Origin: Pseudomonas fortuita
GTDB lineage: Bacteria; Pseudomonadota; Gammaproteobacteria; Pseudomonadales; Pseudomonadaceae
NCBI RefSeq assembly: GCF_026898135.2
Contig: NZ_CP114035.2
Coordinates: 2,645,501 to 2,709,500 of the forward strand
Length of the DNA: 64,000 nt
Reading direction: 5' to 3'
In this document: one piece after another, positions 27,110-36,907 of the stretch
How the letters are laid out: every line of letters starts with the position of its first letter
How positions within the stretch are numbered: the first letter of the stretch is position 1
The notes under the pieces: model-generated
What the model was told of the DNA's origin: nothing
Databases searched by the model: none
What the model saw: only the letters and a program-made list of their open reading frames with translations
Translations under genes and position numbers: made by a program

Positions 27110-27340
27110 ATGAACATTCTGCGCAAGAAAGCCTCGCTACATCGCCTGTTTGGTGTTGAGCACCTCATGAGCCAAGCGTTGGCCGAATTTGAAGCTGAGT
27201 CCCGCCTGGCCTGTCGAGCTCTGCGTGTACGCATGGCCGTAATGACCTTCGGAGTCGGCTCGCTTCTACCCAACGACCTTCCCGGCGATGCGCCGGAAGT
27301 CGAGCGCCCGGAAACTTTTCTGAGTAACACCCTGCACTGA
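27110..27340 (+). CDS. Small hypothetical protein in the Mn-catalase operon
   Basis: A 76-residue protein (MNILRKKASLHRLFGVEHL onward). The central part is helical and alanine/arginine-rich (ALAEFEAESRLACRALRVRM). ATG 27110 has GGAGG 6 nt upstream, better than an earlier ATG overlapping the catalase stop. No domain is recognised. It lies between Mn catalase and DUF892 on the same strand and is likely cotranscribed with them. Confidence 0.62.
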   Translation: MNILRKKASLHRLFGVEHLMSQALAEFEAESRLACRALRVRMAVMTFGVGSLLPNDLPGDAPEVERPETFLSNTLH

Positions 27341-27364
27341 TCACTACCGTCTAGGAGATAACCA

Positions 27365-27865
27365 ATGGCTGCACGGAAAACTGTTGAAGACCTGTTTATC
27401 CATGAACTGTCTGATGTGTATAGCGCAGAAAAGCAGATCACCAAGGCGCTGCCTCGGTTGGCCAGGGCCGCCACCAATCCACTACTGGCCGACGCCTTCA
27501 CATCCCACCTGGCCGAGACCCAGGGTCAGATCGAGCGCATCGACCAACTGGTGGAGTCGGCAGGTTTGAAGCTCAAGCGGATGAAGTGCGTTGCGATGGA
27601 GGGGCTGGTGGAGGAGAGCAAGGAATTGCTCGATGAAATCGAACAAGGCGCGGTGCTGGATGCCGCACTGATCGGCGCCTGCCAGAAGGTAGAGCATTAC
27701 GAGATCGCCAGCTATGGAACGCTGATCGCCATGGCCAAGCACTTGGGAATGAAGGAAGCAGTGTCGTTGCTGGGCGATACCTTGGCCGAGGAAAAAGCGG
27801 CGGACGACAAGCTTTCTGCTATCGCTGAAGAAGGAGGTAACCAGGCGGCCACACTCGAAAAATGA
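27365..27865 (+). CDS. Ferritin-like YciE/YciF family protein (DUF892), copy 2
   Basis: A 166-residue DUF892 protein with the canonical N-terminus TVEDLFIHELSDVYSAEKQI and metal-ligand helices HELSDVYSAEKQI, LAETQGQIERI and VEHYEIASYGTLIAMA. It is closer to the E. coli YciF consensus than copy 1 at 25447-25956 and has the GC content of its neighbours. CTAGGAGA lies upstream of the start. It closes the catalase operon and is followed by a strong terminator. Confidence 0.92.
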   Translation: MAARKTVEDLFIHELSDVYSAEKQITKALPRLARAATNPLLADAFTSHLAETQGQIERIDQLVESAGLKLKRMKCVAMEGLVEESKELLDEIEQGAVLDAALIGACQKVEHYEIASYGTLIAMAKHLGMKEAVSLLGDTLAEEKAADDKLSAIAEEGGNQAATLEK

Positions 27866-27871
27866 AGGCGC

Positions 27872-27899
27872 AAGCCCGGTGCCGATGCACCGGGCTTTT
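27872..27899 (+). terminator. Rho-independent terminator of the Mn-catalase operon
   Basis: A perfect 11-bp stem, AAGCCCGGTGC and GCACCGGGCTT with loop CGAT, continued by TT and C. It begins 7 bp after the DUF892 stop. Confidence 0.92.
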
Positions 27900-28020
27900 C
27901 ACACCTTACTTTCCCTTGGATTTTGGGGGATGATCACCATCATGATGATCGCCAAACACGACAGCCTCTCCCCGAAGGGGGCGCGCCCAAGACCTTATCT
28001 AACACAGTTGTTGCAGGCGG

Positions 28021-28815
28021 CTATTGGCTAGACCGGCTATTCGTAGTGGATGGCGTAGCTGTTGAAGAACGATGTACATGGGCACCGGTTGGATCGGTGA
28101 TTTGAATGACATTACCGTGCTGCCAGCCATCCGCCTGGGGATCAGCATCAGGAATACGGATGTCAGCCCGCTCGCCTTTGGTTTTCCCAGCATCCACACC
28201 CAAGCGCCCATTGCGCTGTTCGACCATCGCCGGGTCAGCCTGCCCATCTGCGGTAAAGCCCATCATCAACTGCGGCACCCCCACCGGCAGCGCTTTGTCC
28301 TGATCGGTATGCCAGGTGTGCCACGTCTTCCCGTAGGTGTGAGCCAGTCGCGCCATCAGGGCATGTTCCGCAGGATCAGGGATGCCTGGGGCGATCAACT
28401 GCCCAGAGGAGACCTCGTAGCCATGACTGTGCCATATCGCCTTCTCCCTCGTTGGTAAGCCGGCAAAAAGCTTCTCGTCGATGATGTACTCGACGCCCAT
28501 GATCTTCGCCCCCTTGGTATTGCCGTCGAATATCACACATTGAATGACATCCTCGTTGAGGATGGAGCAGTAGTGGTGCGCTTCCATCTGCACGTCCGGA
28601 TGCCCGTTGTAGAAGTGAAAGCCATCCAGGTAAGCGTTGATGGCCTCAATGGGCGGCTTGGACTGCAGCGTCGCGGCGCCGGCTTCCAGCAGCTGGGTTT
28701 TAGCAGACTCGGGCCTGCCTGGTGTCTCCACAGGAGACTTCGTTTCGTGAGCGGAGCAGGCCCACAGCAGAGAGCAAGCGAGGGGAAGGGTTATCGTTTG
28801 AAATAGCTGTCGCAT
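28021..28815 (-). CDS. OBAP family lipoprotein (DUF1264)
   Basis: A 264-residue protein resembling oil body-associated proteins. The segment MEAHHYCSILNEDVIQCVIF and the following MGVEYIIDEKLFAGLP and WHSHGYEVSSGQLIAPGIP are OBAP signatures, including several His residues. The N-terminus is a lipoprotein signal (LACSLLWACSAH, lipobox Cys about residue 19), so it is probably lipid-anchored. The C-terminus is Ser/Thr-rich. The bacterial role is unknown; in plants the family stabilises oil bodies. It stands alone and is convergent with the DUF892 gene. Confidence 0.85.
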   Translation of the reverse strand: MRQLFQTITLPLACSLLWACSAHETKSPVETPGRPESAKTQLLEAGAATLQSKPPIEAINAYLDGFHFYNGHPDVQMEAHHYCSILNEDVIQCVIFDGNTKGAKIMGVEYIIDEKLFAGLPTREKAIWHSHGYEVSSGQLIAPGIPDPAEHALMARLAHTYGKTWHTWHTDQDKALPVGVPQLMMGFTADGQADPAMVEQRNGRLGVDAGKTKGERADIRIPDADPQADGWQHGNVIQITDPTGAHVHRSSTATPSTTNSRSSQ

Positions 28816-29113
28816 GAGAAAGGCTCTGGCTGGTGTCCTTAGAGGACAACCATGGCCAATAAAGCGGACAGCCCAACGGACGAGTGGTCTGAGTCAGTTT
28901 CAAATGGCTAATCCATCCAATAACGGCCTCTTCGCTGGCCAAAGCAGTGCTCGACCAGCTGAGGTAGTTGCCGTCCAGGGTGTCCAGCAGCGAGTGGATA
29001 GCCTGTTCCCTGAAACTGCCGACGTCGTGCAACTTGGCGGCTGACCGGGAGCAACCTGCCCACGAAAGTTGTCCAGATTTAACGAACCAGGCGCAATGAT
29101 CAAGGAGATTCTC

Positions 29114-30712
29114 GTGACCGAAAAGAAGGCGCGCGTCAGCAACCAGGCTTCGGGCGACATTTCCGGCTTGGCCCGCGATATGTTCTTCGCCGCGGTGCAA
29201 ACTACCCGGATGCCGATGATCGTCACCGATCCTAACCGAGACGACAACCCGATCATCTTCGCCAACCGGGCCTTCCTGGAAATGACAGGTTATGCCGCGG
29301 AGGAGATTCTGGGCCAAAACTGCCGATTCCTGCAGGGGCCCGACACCGACCGCACGGTGGTAGACAGCCTGCGTCAGGCCATAGAGCAGCGCGTCGATAT
29401 TGCGGCTGAGATCCTCAACTATCGTAAGGACGGTTCAAGCTTCTGGAATGCCTTGTTTCTCTCGCCGATTTTCAATGAGCGCGGTGAGCTGATCTATTAC
29501 TTTGCTTCTCAGCTGGATGTCAGCCGACGCCGCGACGCCGAAGACGCCCTGCGTCAGGCGCAAAAAATGGAAGCGTTGGGGCAGCTGACAGGCGGAATCG
29601 CCCACGACTTCAACAACCTGTTGCAGGTCATGGGTGGCTACCTGGGCCTGATCGCCCGTCAAGCCGAGAAGCCCCAGGCGGACCTGAACCGTATTCGCCG
29701 TAGCGTCGGGCATGCGCAATCGGCAGTCGACCGTGCCAGTACCTTGACCAAGCAATTGCTGGCGTTCGCCCGTAAGCAGAAGTTGCATGGACGGGTACTG
29801 AACCAGAACCACCTGATTGACGATGCGCGCCCAATCATCGAGCGTACGTTCGGCGCCGAGGTGACGGTGGAGTTTGATCTTGAGGACCAGCTGCGTAGCT
29901 GCCGGATCGACGCGACACAGGCAGAAGTGGCCCTGCTGAATATTTTCCTCAACGCCAGGGATGCCCTGATAGGCCGCAAGCGGCCGCACATATTCATCGC
30001 AACCCGAAACGTCCTGATCACCGATCCAAGCCTGTCGTTTGACGGATTGCTGCCGGGTGGCTACGTGAGTATATCCATCACCGACAACGGTGTCGGTATG
30101 CCTGCGGGCATCCGTGACCGTGTGATGGACCCTTTTTTCACCACAAAGGAAGAGGGAAAAGGGTCGGGGCTGGGGTTGTCGATGGTGTACGGTTTTGCCC
30201 GCCAGTCCGGGGGCGCGGCGCGTATCTACACCGAAGAAGGCGAAGGTACCACGTTGCGCCTGTACTTCCCGGTGGATGACGCTCAGCTGGTGCAGCAGCA
30301 ACCGTCGAAAGTGGCTAAGCGCAGTGCTGGCAGTGAGCGCATCCTGATCGTCGAGGACCGGCCGGATGTGGCCGAGCTGGCGAAGATGGTGTTGGAGGAC
30401 TACGGCTATGCCGCCGACATGGTGCTTAACGCCCGCGAGGCGCTTAAACTGATCCAGGCTGGGGAGCGATATGACTTGCTGTTTACCGACTTGATCATGC
30501 CGGGCGGCATGAACGGCGTAATGCTTGCCCGAGCCGTGCGGCGCCTGCAACCTGGGATCAAAGTCTTGCTGACGACAGGCTACGCGGAAAACGCGATCGA
30601 GCGGACTGACATTGGCGGCGCCGAGTTCGAGGTCATCTCCAAGCCCTGCCAGCCACACGATCTGGCTTGCCGGGTCAGACAGGTACTAGATGGTCCGACT
30701 GGCGTGGCGTGA
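29114..30712 (+). CDS. LOV-domain hybrid histidine kinase / response regulator (blue-light sensor type)
   Basis: A 532-residue soluble hybrid kinase. The N-terminal LOV/PAS domain has the photoactive-cysteine signature [15 protein letters not shown], with [11 protein letters not shown] before and [16 protein letters not shown] after, so flavin-based blue-light sensing is expected. It is followed by a HisKA-type helix pair with the phosphoacceptor His ([12 protein letters not shown]), a HATPase domain ([12 protein letters not shown], then DNGVGMP and [15 protein letters not shown]) and a C-terminal receiver domain with the phosphoacceptor Asp ([14 protein letters not shown]). GTG 29114 is chosen because AAGGAG lies 6 nt upstream; ATG 29096 is a possible earlier start. 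No output regulator is adjacent. Part of this gene is mirrored by the fragment at 11923-12009. Confidence 0.92.
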   Translation: MTEKKARVSNQASGDISGLARDMFFAAVQTTRMPMIVTDPNRDDNPIIFANRAFLEMTGYAAEEILGQNCRFLQGPDTDRTVVDSLRQAIEQRVDIAAEILNYRKDGSSFWNALFLSPIFNERGELIYYFASQLDVSRRRDAEDALRQAQKMEALGQLTGGIAHDFNNLLQVMGGYLGLIARQAEKPQADLNRIRRSVGHAQSAVDRASTLTKQLLAFARKQKLHGRVLNQNHLIDDARPIIERTFGAEVTVEFDLEDQLRSCRIDATQAEVALLNIFLNARDALIGRKRPHIFIATRNVLITDPSLSFDGLLPGGYVSISITDNGVGMPAGIRDRVMDPFFTTKEEGKGSGLGLSMVYGFARQSGGAARIYTEEGEGTTLRLYFPVDDAQLVQQQPSKVAKRSAGSERILIVEDRPDVAELAKMVLEDYGYAADMVLNAREALKLIQAGERYDLLFTDLIMPGGMNGVMLARAVRRLQPGIKVLLTTGYAENAIERTDIGGAEFEVISKPCQPHDLACRVRQVLDGPTGVA

Positions 30713-30888
30713 TGGGCAACGGGGCGCAAGCAAGCTGTTTTGATGGCAGGTGCGCGTGAGGCCGCCATGATGCCCGGATTGGGCTGCGCCACGGGCACGG
30801 TGTGTTGCAATCTTATTGTGCATGAACATGGGACGTCCACATCAGCGCGCAGGAGCAGCCCGGCTGCCCCTGCGATTTTCACGGATGA

Positions 30889-31242
30889 CTAGCGGTTGTC
30901 ATCACTCTTGCGACCGCCACCGTGGCTATGCTGGCCACCGACCCGTCCGGCTTCCGAGGCTTTTTCGCGGTCATTGGCAAAGTTGCCGCCGGACGCCTGG
31001 CCGCCCTTGTGGCCAGCTTCGGATGCCCGCTCAGGGTCGTTCTTGAAATTACCGCCGGATGCCTGGCCACCCTTGTGACCTGCTTCCGAGGCGCGCTCTG
31101 GATCGTTCTTGAAATTACCTCCTGACACCTGGCCGCCTTTGTGCCCGGCCTCGGATGCCTTTTCCCGGTCATTGGCAAAGTTGCCTGGATTGGTGTTGGC
31201 GTTGCCACCTTGATTCCCGCGGTCGTCTTGATTGCTAGCCAT
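30889..31242 (-). CDS. KGG-repeat stress-induced protein (long form)
   Basis: A 117-residue protein with four KGG repeats (ASEAGHKGGQ three times, then a diverged ASEAGRVGGQ), separated by NFANDREK or NFKNDPER. The ends match the shorter paralogue (GNQGGNANTNPGNF and HGGGRKSDDNR). The last repeat has Val in place of Lys. The two central repeats are near-identical in DNA, a sign of tandem duplication. The leader carries the same hairpin as the KGG gene at 21631-21849. Expected to be induced by stationary phase and desiccation-type stress. Confidence 0.9.
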   Translation of the reverse strand: MASNQDDRGNQGGNANTNPGNFANDREKASEAGHKGGQVSGGNFKNDPERASEAGHKGGQASGGNFKNDPERASEAGHKGGQASGGNFANDREKASEAGRVGGQHSHGGGRKSDDNR

Positions 31243-31248
31243 GATTGA

Positions 31249-31284
31249 CACCTCATGTCGGTAGTTACACAGGAAGGTCTGTGT
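31249..31284 (-). promoter_or_regulatory. Conserved leader stem-loop of KGG gene 2
   Basis: CACCTCATGTCG (31249-31260) and ACACAG-gaaggt-CTGTGT (31267-31284) match the leader of the first KGG gene. The 6-bp stem is identical and only one loop base differs; the gap between the two blocks is 2 bp in copy 1 and 6 bp here. The remaining stretch to 31559 shows one open frame from about 31401 without a clear ribosome binding site and is otherwise empty. Confidence 0.5.
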
Positions 31285-31559
31285 TAACCAGTGACCCATG
31301 GAAAGCGGCACATCGTGCAAAGAATTTCACTCGGGCGGACAAGAGTCTCTAATGAAAGTTGGCCTTTCATCTTGTGGCAAACAAAACTGGCGACCAAGCA
31401 TGCAGGAAGCCTTAATCATGCACCACCAAAGCCTTGCACGATGGCAAACAGAGTTCACCCTTGCCGGCTGCCAGCCGTCTTTTGGGCTGAACGAATGCGA
31501 ACCGATAACGATCAATCCTACTGAGTCGTCCATCCCCATCTGAAAAAAGGAGTATCCGT

Positions 31560-31778
31560 ATGGCCAACTACCTGTACTTGATCAGCTACATCCTCGACAA
31601 CCAACCCGGCACCTGCGAGCTGCGCAGTGAACAGGAAAACTTGAGTCGCGAAGCGGCGCGCGATTACCTGCAAGGCCTGCATCGTAGTGAAGCGTCGTCG
31701 TTTACTGACGTGCAGGTGCAGCGCCTTGAGCATGACCACGAGCGCGGCACATCGCCGGGGCATTGCCAACAGCCCTGA
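31560..31778 (+). CDS. Small hypothetical protein
   Basis: A 72-residue protein (MANYLYLISYILDNQPGTCE onward) with no membrane segment and a helical, charged middle. ATG 31560 has AAAGGAG at good spacing. Family not recognised. It faces the cyoD end and is separated from it by 87 bp. Confidence 0.6.
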   Translation: MANYLYLISYILDNQPGTCELRSEQENLSREAARDYLQGLHRSEASSFTDVQVQRLEHDHERGTSPGHCQQP

Positions 31779-31865
31779 GCAGGGGCGGCACGCATGGTTT
31801 CATCCATTAACCCGCTCAGCAACACCATCGCCAGCCGGCAGGACAAGCCCGTGGGCGAGGACGGG

Positions 31866-32204
31866 TCACAAACCGAGCATGTTGTAGTGCACGTAGTACA
31901 TGATCCATAGCGACAACCCCACCAACAGCACGATGATCACCACGGAGAACACCAGCGCCACCAGGCTCCAGCGCTGCTCACGCGCGGTGGTCAGGTGCAG
32001 GAAGAACATCATGTGCACCAGAATCTGCACCACCGCGCAGACCAGCGCCAACAGGAAGGTAGCGGCGCGCGGCAAGCTGGGAAACATGGCCAGCCCGAAC
32101 GGCACAATGGTCAGCAACGCAGCCAGCAGGAAGCCGATATTGTACGATCTGTGGCTGGACTGGCTGGCGCCGGCACTGCTGTGAATCTGGCTTTCGTTGC
32201 TCAT
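31866..32204 (-). CDS. cyoD: Cytochrome o ubiquinol oxidase subunit IV
   Basis: A 112-residue protein with three membrane helices (NIGFLLAALLTIVPFGLAMF, FLLALVCAVVQILVHMMFF, ALVFSVVIIVLLVGLSLWIM) and the family motif VQILVHMMFFLHL. It is the small accessory subunit of a bo3-type oxidase. ATG 32204 shares bases with the cyoC stop (TGATG), showing coupling. A longer open frame upstream runs inside cyoC and is rejected. It is the last gene of this cyo operon; no cyoE follows. Confidence 0.9.
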   Translation of the reverse strand: MSNESQIHSSAGASQSSHRSYNIGFLLAALLTIVPFGLAMFPSLPRAATFLLALVCAVVQILVHMMFFLHLTTAREQRWSLVALVFSVVIIVLLVGLSLWIMYYVHYNMLGL

Positions 32205-32815
32205 CAGATCACTCCGAACAGGTAGACGACGGTAAACACGCACACCCACACGATGTCGAGAAAATGCCAGGACAGGCTCAGGCAGCTCAGCCGTGTGGAG
32301 TTGACACAGCACAGGCCACGCTGCTGGACCTGGATCATCAGCAGGGCCATCCACACCAGGCCGACCAGCACGTGCAGGCCATGGGTGCCGACCAGGGTGA
32401 AGAAGCCGGTGAGAAACGCGCTGCGCTGCGGCCCGTAGCCCTCGGCGATCAAGTGGTGGAACTCGTTCACCTCCATGGCGACGAAAGCCAGGCCCAGCAC
32501 AAAGGTGACCCCCAGCCACTGCAGCACCCGGCGCTTGTCCTTGCGGTGGTTGGCCAGCATGGCGTAGCCATAGGTGATGCTGCTGAGCAGTAGCAGGCTG
32601 GTTTCGCCCAGGACGTAGGGCAGCTCAAAGATGTCCGCAGGGCCAGGGCCGCCCGCCACGGACTGGCCCAGCACCGCATAAGTGGCGAACAACGTGGCGA
32701 ACAGGATGCAGTCGGTCATCAGGTAGATCCAGAAGCCGAACAGGCTCAGCGAACCCGCATCCTCGTAGCCTTGCCCCTGCTGGTGGGCGCTTTCGTTCAA
32801 GATGATGTGCGACAT
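32204..32815 (-). CDS. cyoC: Cytochrome o ubiquinol oxidase subunit III
   Basis: A 203-residue protein with five membrane helices and subunit III motifs ([20 protein letters not shown] near the N-terminus, [37 protein letters not shown] at the C-terminus). It lies 3 bp from the cyoB stop. Length matches E. coli CyoC. Confidence 0.93.
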   Translation of the reverse strand: MSHIILNESAHQQGQGYEDAGSLSLFGFWIYLMTDCILFATLFATYAVLGQSVAGGPGPADIFELPYVLGETSLLLLSSITYGYAMLANHRKDKRRVLQWLGVTFVLGLAFVAMEVNEFHHLIAEGYGPQRSAFLTGFFTLVGTHGLHVLVGLVWMALLMIQVQQRGLCCVNSTRLSCLSLSWHFLDIVWVCVFTVVYLFGVI

Positions 32816-32818
32816 GGC

Positions 32819-34792
32819 TCAGGCCTCCGCCATCAGCTGACGCCGTTGGGTTTCCACGCGTTCGACTTCCTCGGCCGTCACGTAGTACTCGGTATGCCGG
32901 TCGTAGCTGCGTACGATCAGTGCTGCCACCGTGGTCAGCAGTGAGGCAATCGCCAGCCACCAGATATGCCAGACCAAGGCGAAGCCCAGCACTGTGCTCA
33001 ATGCGCCGATCAACACGCCCAGGCTAGTGTTGCACGGCATGTGAATCCTGCGAAAATCCGCCTCGATCAGCGTCTTGACCCCACGCTCCTTCATTCCCCA
33101 ATAGGCGTCGATGCCGTGCACCACCGGTTGCTCGGCAAAGTTGTAGAACGGCGGCGGTGACGCAGTGGCCCACTCCAGCGTGCGGCCATCCCAGGGATCG
33201 CCGGTGTGGTCGCGGTTTTCGTGGCGCTTGCGGATGCTCACAATCAGTTGCATTACCTGGCAGGCCACGCCGCAGAGGATGATAAGCACACCAACCATCT
33301 CCAGCAGCAGAAACGGCCGCCACTCAGGCACATTGAAATGGTTCAGGCGCCGGGTCATGCCCATGAAACCGAGAAAGTAAGATGGCATGAAAGCGAAATA
33401 GAAACCCGCCAGCCAGCACCAGAACGCGGCACGCCCCAGCGGGTCGTAGAGCTTGAAACCGAACGCCTTGGGGAACCAGTAGGTCAGGCCACACAGGTAG
33501 CCGAACACCGCGCCGCCAATAATCACGTTATGGAAATGCGCGATGAGAAACAGGCTGTTGTGCAGCAGGAAGTCTGCGCCCGGCACCGCCAGCAGCACGC
33601 CGGTCATGCCGCCAATGCTGAAGGTGACGATGAAGCCCACCGTCCACAGCATGGGTGTCTCGAAGCGCACCCGACCGCGGTACATGGTGAACAGCCAGGT
33701 GAAGATCTTCACCCCAGTCGGGACGGCGATGATCATGGTCATAATGCCGAAGAACGCGTTCACGTTCGGCCCGGCGCCCATGGTGAAAAAGTGGTGTACC
33801 CAGACGATGAACGACAGCAGGGTGATGACGATGGTGGCCCAGACCAGCGAGTAGTAGCCGAACAGCCGCTTGCGTGAAAAGGTAGAGGCCACCTCAGAAA
33901 AGATTCCGAAAGCCGGCAGGATCAGGATGTACACCTCCGGGTGGCCCCAGGCCCAGATGAGGTTGATATACATCATCGGGTTGCCGCCCATCTCGTTGGT
34001 GAAGAAATGCATGCCCAGGTAGCGGTCCAGGCTGAGCATGAACAGCGTGGCGGTGAGAATGGGGAATGCGGCCAGAATCAGTATCGAAGTGCACAATACC
34101 GTCCAGGTGAACACCGGCATGCGGAACAAGGTCATGCCGGTGGTGCGCATTTTTAGGATGGTGACGAAGAAATTCAGCCCGGTCAGCAACGTCCCAACGC
34201 CGGAGATCTGCAAGGACCAGATGTAGTAATCCACGCCTACGCCCGGGCTGTAGCCGATACCGGACAAGGGCGGGTAGGCGACCCACCCAGTGCGGGCGAA
34301 CTCACCGATCCCCAGCGAGAGATTCACCAAAACCGCACCCGATACGAACAGCCAGAAGCTCACCGCGTTCAGAAACGGGTAAGCCACGTCGCGCGCACCG
34401 ATTTGCAACGGCACGACGATGTTCATAAGGCCGACCACGAATGGCATGGCCATGAAGAAGATCATGATCACGCCGTGAGCGGTGAAGATCTGGTCGTAGT
34501 GTTCCGGTGGCAGATAGCCGGGCGAGCCGTCCGAAGCCATGGCTTGCTGAGTACGCATCATCAGCGCGTCGGCAAAACCCCGCAGCAGCATCACCAGGGC
34601 GACCACGATGTACATCACGCCGATGCGCTTGTGGTCGACCGAGGTCAACCACTCCTTCCACAGATACGTCCATTTGCGCTTGTAGGTAATCATCCCAAAG
34701 CCGCAAACGCCGATCATGCCGACTACAGCAAGGGTGTACATGATGATGGGTTCGTCCATGGGGATGGCGTCCCAGCTCAACTTTCCGAACAT
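32819..34792 (-). CDS. cyoB: Cytochrome o ubiquinol oxidase subunit I
   Basis: A 657-residue catalytic subunit of a bo3-type quinol oxidase with about 15 membrane helices. The low-spin haem region [13 protein letters not shown], the CuB/Tyr cross-link region [17 protein letters not shown], the two CuB histidines [10 protein letters not shown] and the haem region [11 protein letters not shown] are all present. ATG 34792 has AAGGAG 8 nt upstream; a GTG three codons earlier lies inside the cyoA stop. The start overlaps the cyoA region closely, as in other cyo operons. It should reduce oxygen to water and pump protons. Confidence 0.96.
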   Translation of the reverse strand: MFGKLSWDAIPMDEPIIMYTLAVVGMIGVCGFGMITYKRKWTYLWKEWLTSVDHKRIGVMYIVVALVMLLRGFADALMMRTQQAMASDGSPGYLPPEHYDQIFTAHGVIMIFFMAMPFVVGLMNIVVPLQIGARDVAYPFLNAVSFWLFVSGAVLVNLSLGIGEFARTGWVAYPPLSGIGYSPGVGVDYYIWSLQISGVGTLLTGLNFFVTILKMRTTGMTLFRMPVFTWTVLCTSILILAAFPILTATLFMLSLDRYLGMHFFTNEMGGNPMMYINLIWAWGHPEVYILILPAFGIFSEVASTFSRKRLFGYYSLVWATIVITLLSFIVWVHHFFTMGAGPNVNAFFGIMTMIIAVPTGVKIFTWLFTMYRGRVRFETPMLWTVGFIVTFSIGGMTGVLLAVPGADFLLHNSLFLIAHFHNVIIGGAVFGYLCGLTYWFPKAFGFKLYDPLGRAAFWCWLAGFYFAFMPSYFLGFMGMTRRLNHFNVPEWRPFLLLEMVGVLIILCGVACQVMQLIVSIRKRHENRDHTGDPWDGRTLEWATASPPPFYNFAEQPVVHGIDAYWGMKERGVKTLIEADFRRIHMPCNTSLGVLIGALSTVLGFALVWHIWWLAIASLLTTVAALIVRSYDRHTEYYVTAEEVERVETQRRQLMAEA

Positions 34793-34797
34793 GCGGG

Positions 34798-35721
34798 TCA
34801 CTCCTTGCTGCCTTTCGGCGCTTCATCATCAGGGATGCTCAGGCGCCGTTCGACGTCGTTAGACCGGTCAATGCCCTGGTACTTGTCGATCAGGGACTGG
34901 AACAGGCCGTCGTCCACCTTGGCGTAGTGCTCCACAGGATGGGCGACGCTCGGTTTGGCCAGCTGTGCATAGCGCGCCTGGTCAAGCCGATTCGGTGACC
35001 TGCGCACCGCTGTCACCCAGGCGTCGAAACCGGCTTGGTCTAAAGCCAAGGCCTCGAAATACATATCGGAAAAACCCGGCCCGTTGTAGTTGGCAGCGAT
35101 GCCGTTGTAGGTACCCTTGTGGTTGGCGATCAGATGCAGCTGGGTCTGCATGCCCGCCATGGCATAGATTTGCCCGCCGAGGGCCGGAATGAAGAATGAA
35201 GTAATGGCGCCATCGGAGGTCACCCGAAAATCCACCGGGGTATCCACTGGCATGGCCAACTCATTGACCGAGGCGATGCCGAGTTCGGGATAGACGAATA
35301 GCCATTTCCAGTCTGTGGCGATCACCTGAACCTTTATCGCCGGTCGGTCAGCCACGAGTGGTCGGTACGGGTCCAGCGCATGGGTCGAGCGCCAGGTCAC
35401 CACGCCGAGCACAATGATGATGATAAGCGGCACACCCCAGACCACTGCCTCGATAGCGCGCGAATGGTTCCATTCCGGCGTGTAGCGCGCCTTTTCATTG
35501 GAGGCGCGGTAGTGCACCGAGAATACCAGCGCCATGATCATGACCGGGACTACCACTATCAGCATAAGCAGCGTGGCGAGAATGATCAGGTTGCGCTGCT
35601 CCAACCCGACCTGACCTTTTGGATTGAACAACACCATGTCGCAACCCGAGAGCTGCAAAGCACCGATGCTGAGCAACATAAGACCGAGCAACCGTGCGCC
35701 ATACGTGAATCTCGTGGCCAT
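34798..35721 (-). CDS. cyoA: Cytochrome o ubiquinol oxidase subunit II
   Basis: A 307-residue subunit with a lipoprotein signal peptide ([16 protein letters not shown], Cys about residue 27), two membrane helices and a periplasmic cupredoxin-like domain without a CuA site, as usual for quinol oxidases. Family motifs [20 protein letters not shown] and [20 protein letters not shown] are clear. It is the first gene of the operon; the upstream 218 bp to the divergent small gene must hold the promoter. Confidence 0.94.
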   Translation of the reverse strand: MATRFTYGARLLGLMLLSIGALQLSGCDMVLFNPKGQVGLEQRNLIILATLLMLIVVVPVMIMALVFSVHYRASNEKARYTPEWNHSRAIEAVVWGVPLIIIIVLGVVTWRSTHALDPYRPLVADRPAIKVQVIATDWKWLFVYPELGIASVNELAMPVDTPVDFRVTSDGAITSFFIPALGGQIYAMAGMQTQLHLIANHKGTYNGIAANYNGPGFSDMYFEALALDQAGFDAWVTAVRRSPNRLDQARYAQLAKPSVAHPVEHYAKVDDGLFQSLIDKYQGIDRSNDVERRLSIPDDEAPKGSKE

Positions 35722-35938
35722 GATCTTGTCCTGTAGCGATTGCCAGTTGTTTTGCTTGTGGCGTTAGAAGGACGGCGACGAAACGAAGGTTGTATGAGAT
35801 TTGCGGATTGGCGACGAATGGTGGATGTACAAAAAAACCGCTTTGTATAACTCGGCCGCCTGTCCGATGGCGTCGTTTCATTTGGACTGATTACGCGCGC
35901 GAGGCTATCTACCGCTGACAACAGCAGAGGACAGGCAG

Positions 35939-36235
35939 ATGAAAAGAAGAGGGGAAACCTATCGTCAATGGTGCGATCCGATCCTGCACCACCAGATCCA
36001 TGAGGAAACGCTGGACACAGGAGCCTGTCTCGAAGTGCAGGCACGCTTGTCACGAACGGGTGCCACTCAGTTGTTCATCGGAGTTTATCGCGCCGATGGC
36101 TCGATGATGAGTGAGCAAGCCTTTTTCCAATGCCCTGGCGAAACCATGAGTCGGGCGATGGTGTGGGGCGTCGGGTATGCCAGGCGAGTCGCGACCGAGG
36201 GCAAGGCGTTCGATGTCGAAGTGGTTGGAAGTTGA
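35939..36235 (+). CDS. Small protein of an unknown family, paralogous to 51327-51629
   Basis: A 98-residue protein (MKRRGETYRQWCDPILHH onward) with the block RLSRTGATQLFIGVYR in the middle and PGETMSRAMVWGVGYARR near the C-terminus. The same two blocks occur in the protein at 51327-51629 (RLSRTGSTQMFIGVY and PGESMTRALAWGVGRARR), with about half the residues identical over the first 85. AGAGGACAGG lies upstream of ATG 35939. No known domain is recognised; it is probably cytoplasmic. It is divergent from cyoA. Confidence 0.72.
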   Translation: MKRRGETYRQWCDPILHHQIHEETLDTGACLEVQARLSRTGATQLFIGVYRADGSMMSEQAFFQCPGETMSRAMVWGVGYARRVATEGKAFDVEVVGS

Positions 36236-36468
36236 GGTGCGGGAGGAACCAGGCGAAGCAGCTGTTCCGATCGGATTGCTACCGGCGGGCGGTGATGGTC
36301 AATCCTTACTGTCAGGCTGTTCACCAGAAGGGGTTTACATCGCATGGATGGTGTTGCTTTACCGGTCGAGGGGCTGTAATGGGTGGATAGTTGTCATCCG
36401 CGACCCACCACTACACCGCGTCATCCCATAAGACGACCATGTACAACCAGTGGGCTCAATGGAAAGGA

Positions 36469-36690
36469 AGCATGTCTCTGCCGCGCGCCTTGGGCATGAC
36501 CCGACGCGGGTGGCAGCAGACGGTGGAGCATCCTTTCGGAACGCTCAAACTGGGAACCACCCACTTCCTGGTCAAGACCCTGCCGAGGGTAATCGTCGAG
36601 ATGAACCTTCAAGCTATCCTACAACCTCAAATGAATGATGAAGATAATCGGAATTGCAGGACTACGTAAGCGATCAGGGCATGAGGCCAG
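36469..36690 (+). pseudogene. IS1182-type transposase C-terminal remnant
   Basis: The frame contains WQQTVEHPFGTLKLGTTHFL and VKTLPRVIVEMNLQ, the C-terminal signature of IS1182-type transposases (VEHPFGT..K...THFL...L..V..EM.L). About 10 codons further the frame shifts: another frame gives SYNLK, a stop, then MMKIIGIAGL, the usual end of these proteins. No catalytic N-terminal part is left. A decayed insertion sequence beside the attachment site. Confidence 0.75.
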
Positions 36691-36871
36691 CTGCCGCGGT
36701 CCAGATGGCACAACCACCATGCCTATGACCGATCCAGGGTGATCCACGCCTCCATCTGCTAGACCTACAGGCCTGGTCCGCATATCTTCTTCGTGAACTG
36801 GGGCTTTTTTACACAGCCTGGGATGATAGCGCACACTTTTGCTCGGAACGGATCACACTGCAATCGAGAAA

Positions 36872-36895
36872 GTTCGAATCCCTACGCTTCCGCCA
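36872..36895 (+). other. tRNA-Ser 3' end fragment, probable attachment site
   Basis: GTTCGAATCCCTACGCTTCC followed by GCCA is the T-loop, T-stem 3' strand, acceptor strand and CCA of a tRNA-Ser gene. The preceding bases (GAGAAA) do not pair with CCCTA, so the tRNA body is missing and the identity starts at about the T-loop. Such 3' tRNA fragments mark att sites of tRNA-targeting integrases. A native-looking terminator follows at 36908. Confidence 0.72.
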
Positions 36896-36907
36896 CTAAT
36901 TCTCATT

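Noticed and set aside
28816..29113. Possible gene fragment between the OBAP and LOV kinase genes
   Set aside because: A minus-strand stretch (KLHDVGSFREQAIHSLLDTL) looks protein-like but has no start, no ribosome binding site and no recognised family; kept only as a note.
29435..30658. A 407-codon minus-strand frame
   Set aside because: It is antisense to the LOV histidine kinase, which has all its catalytic motifs.
31002..31180. Tandem DNA repeats as a possible CRISPR array
   Set aside because: The repeats are coding KGG units of one protein, of about 66 bp with no spacers.
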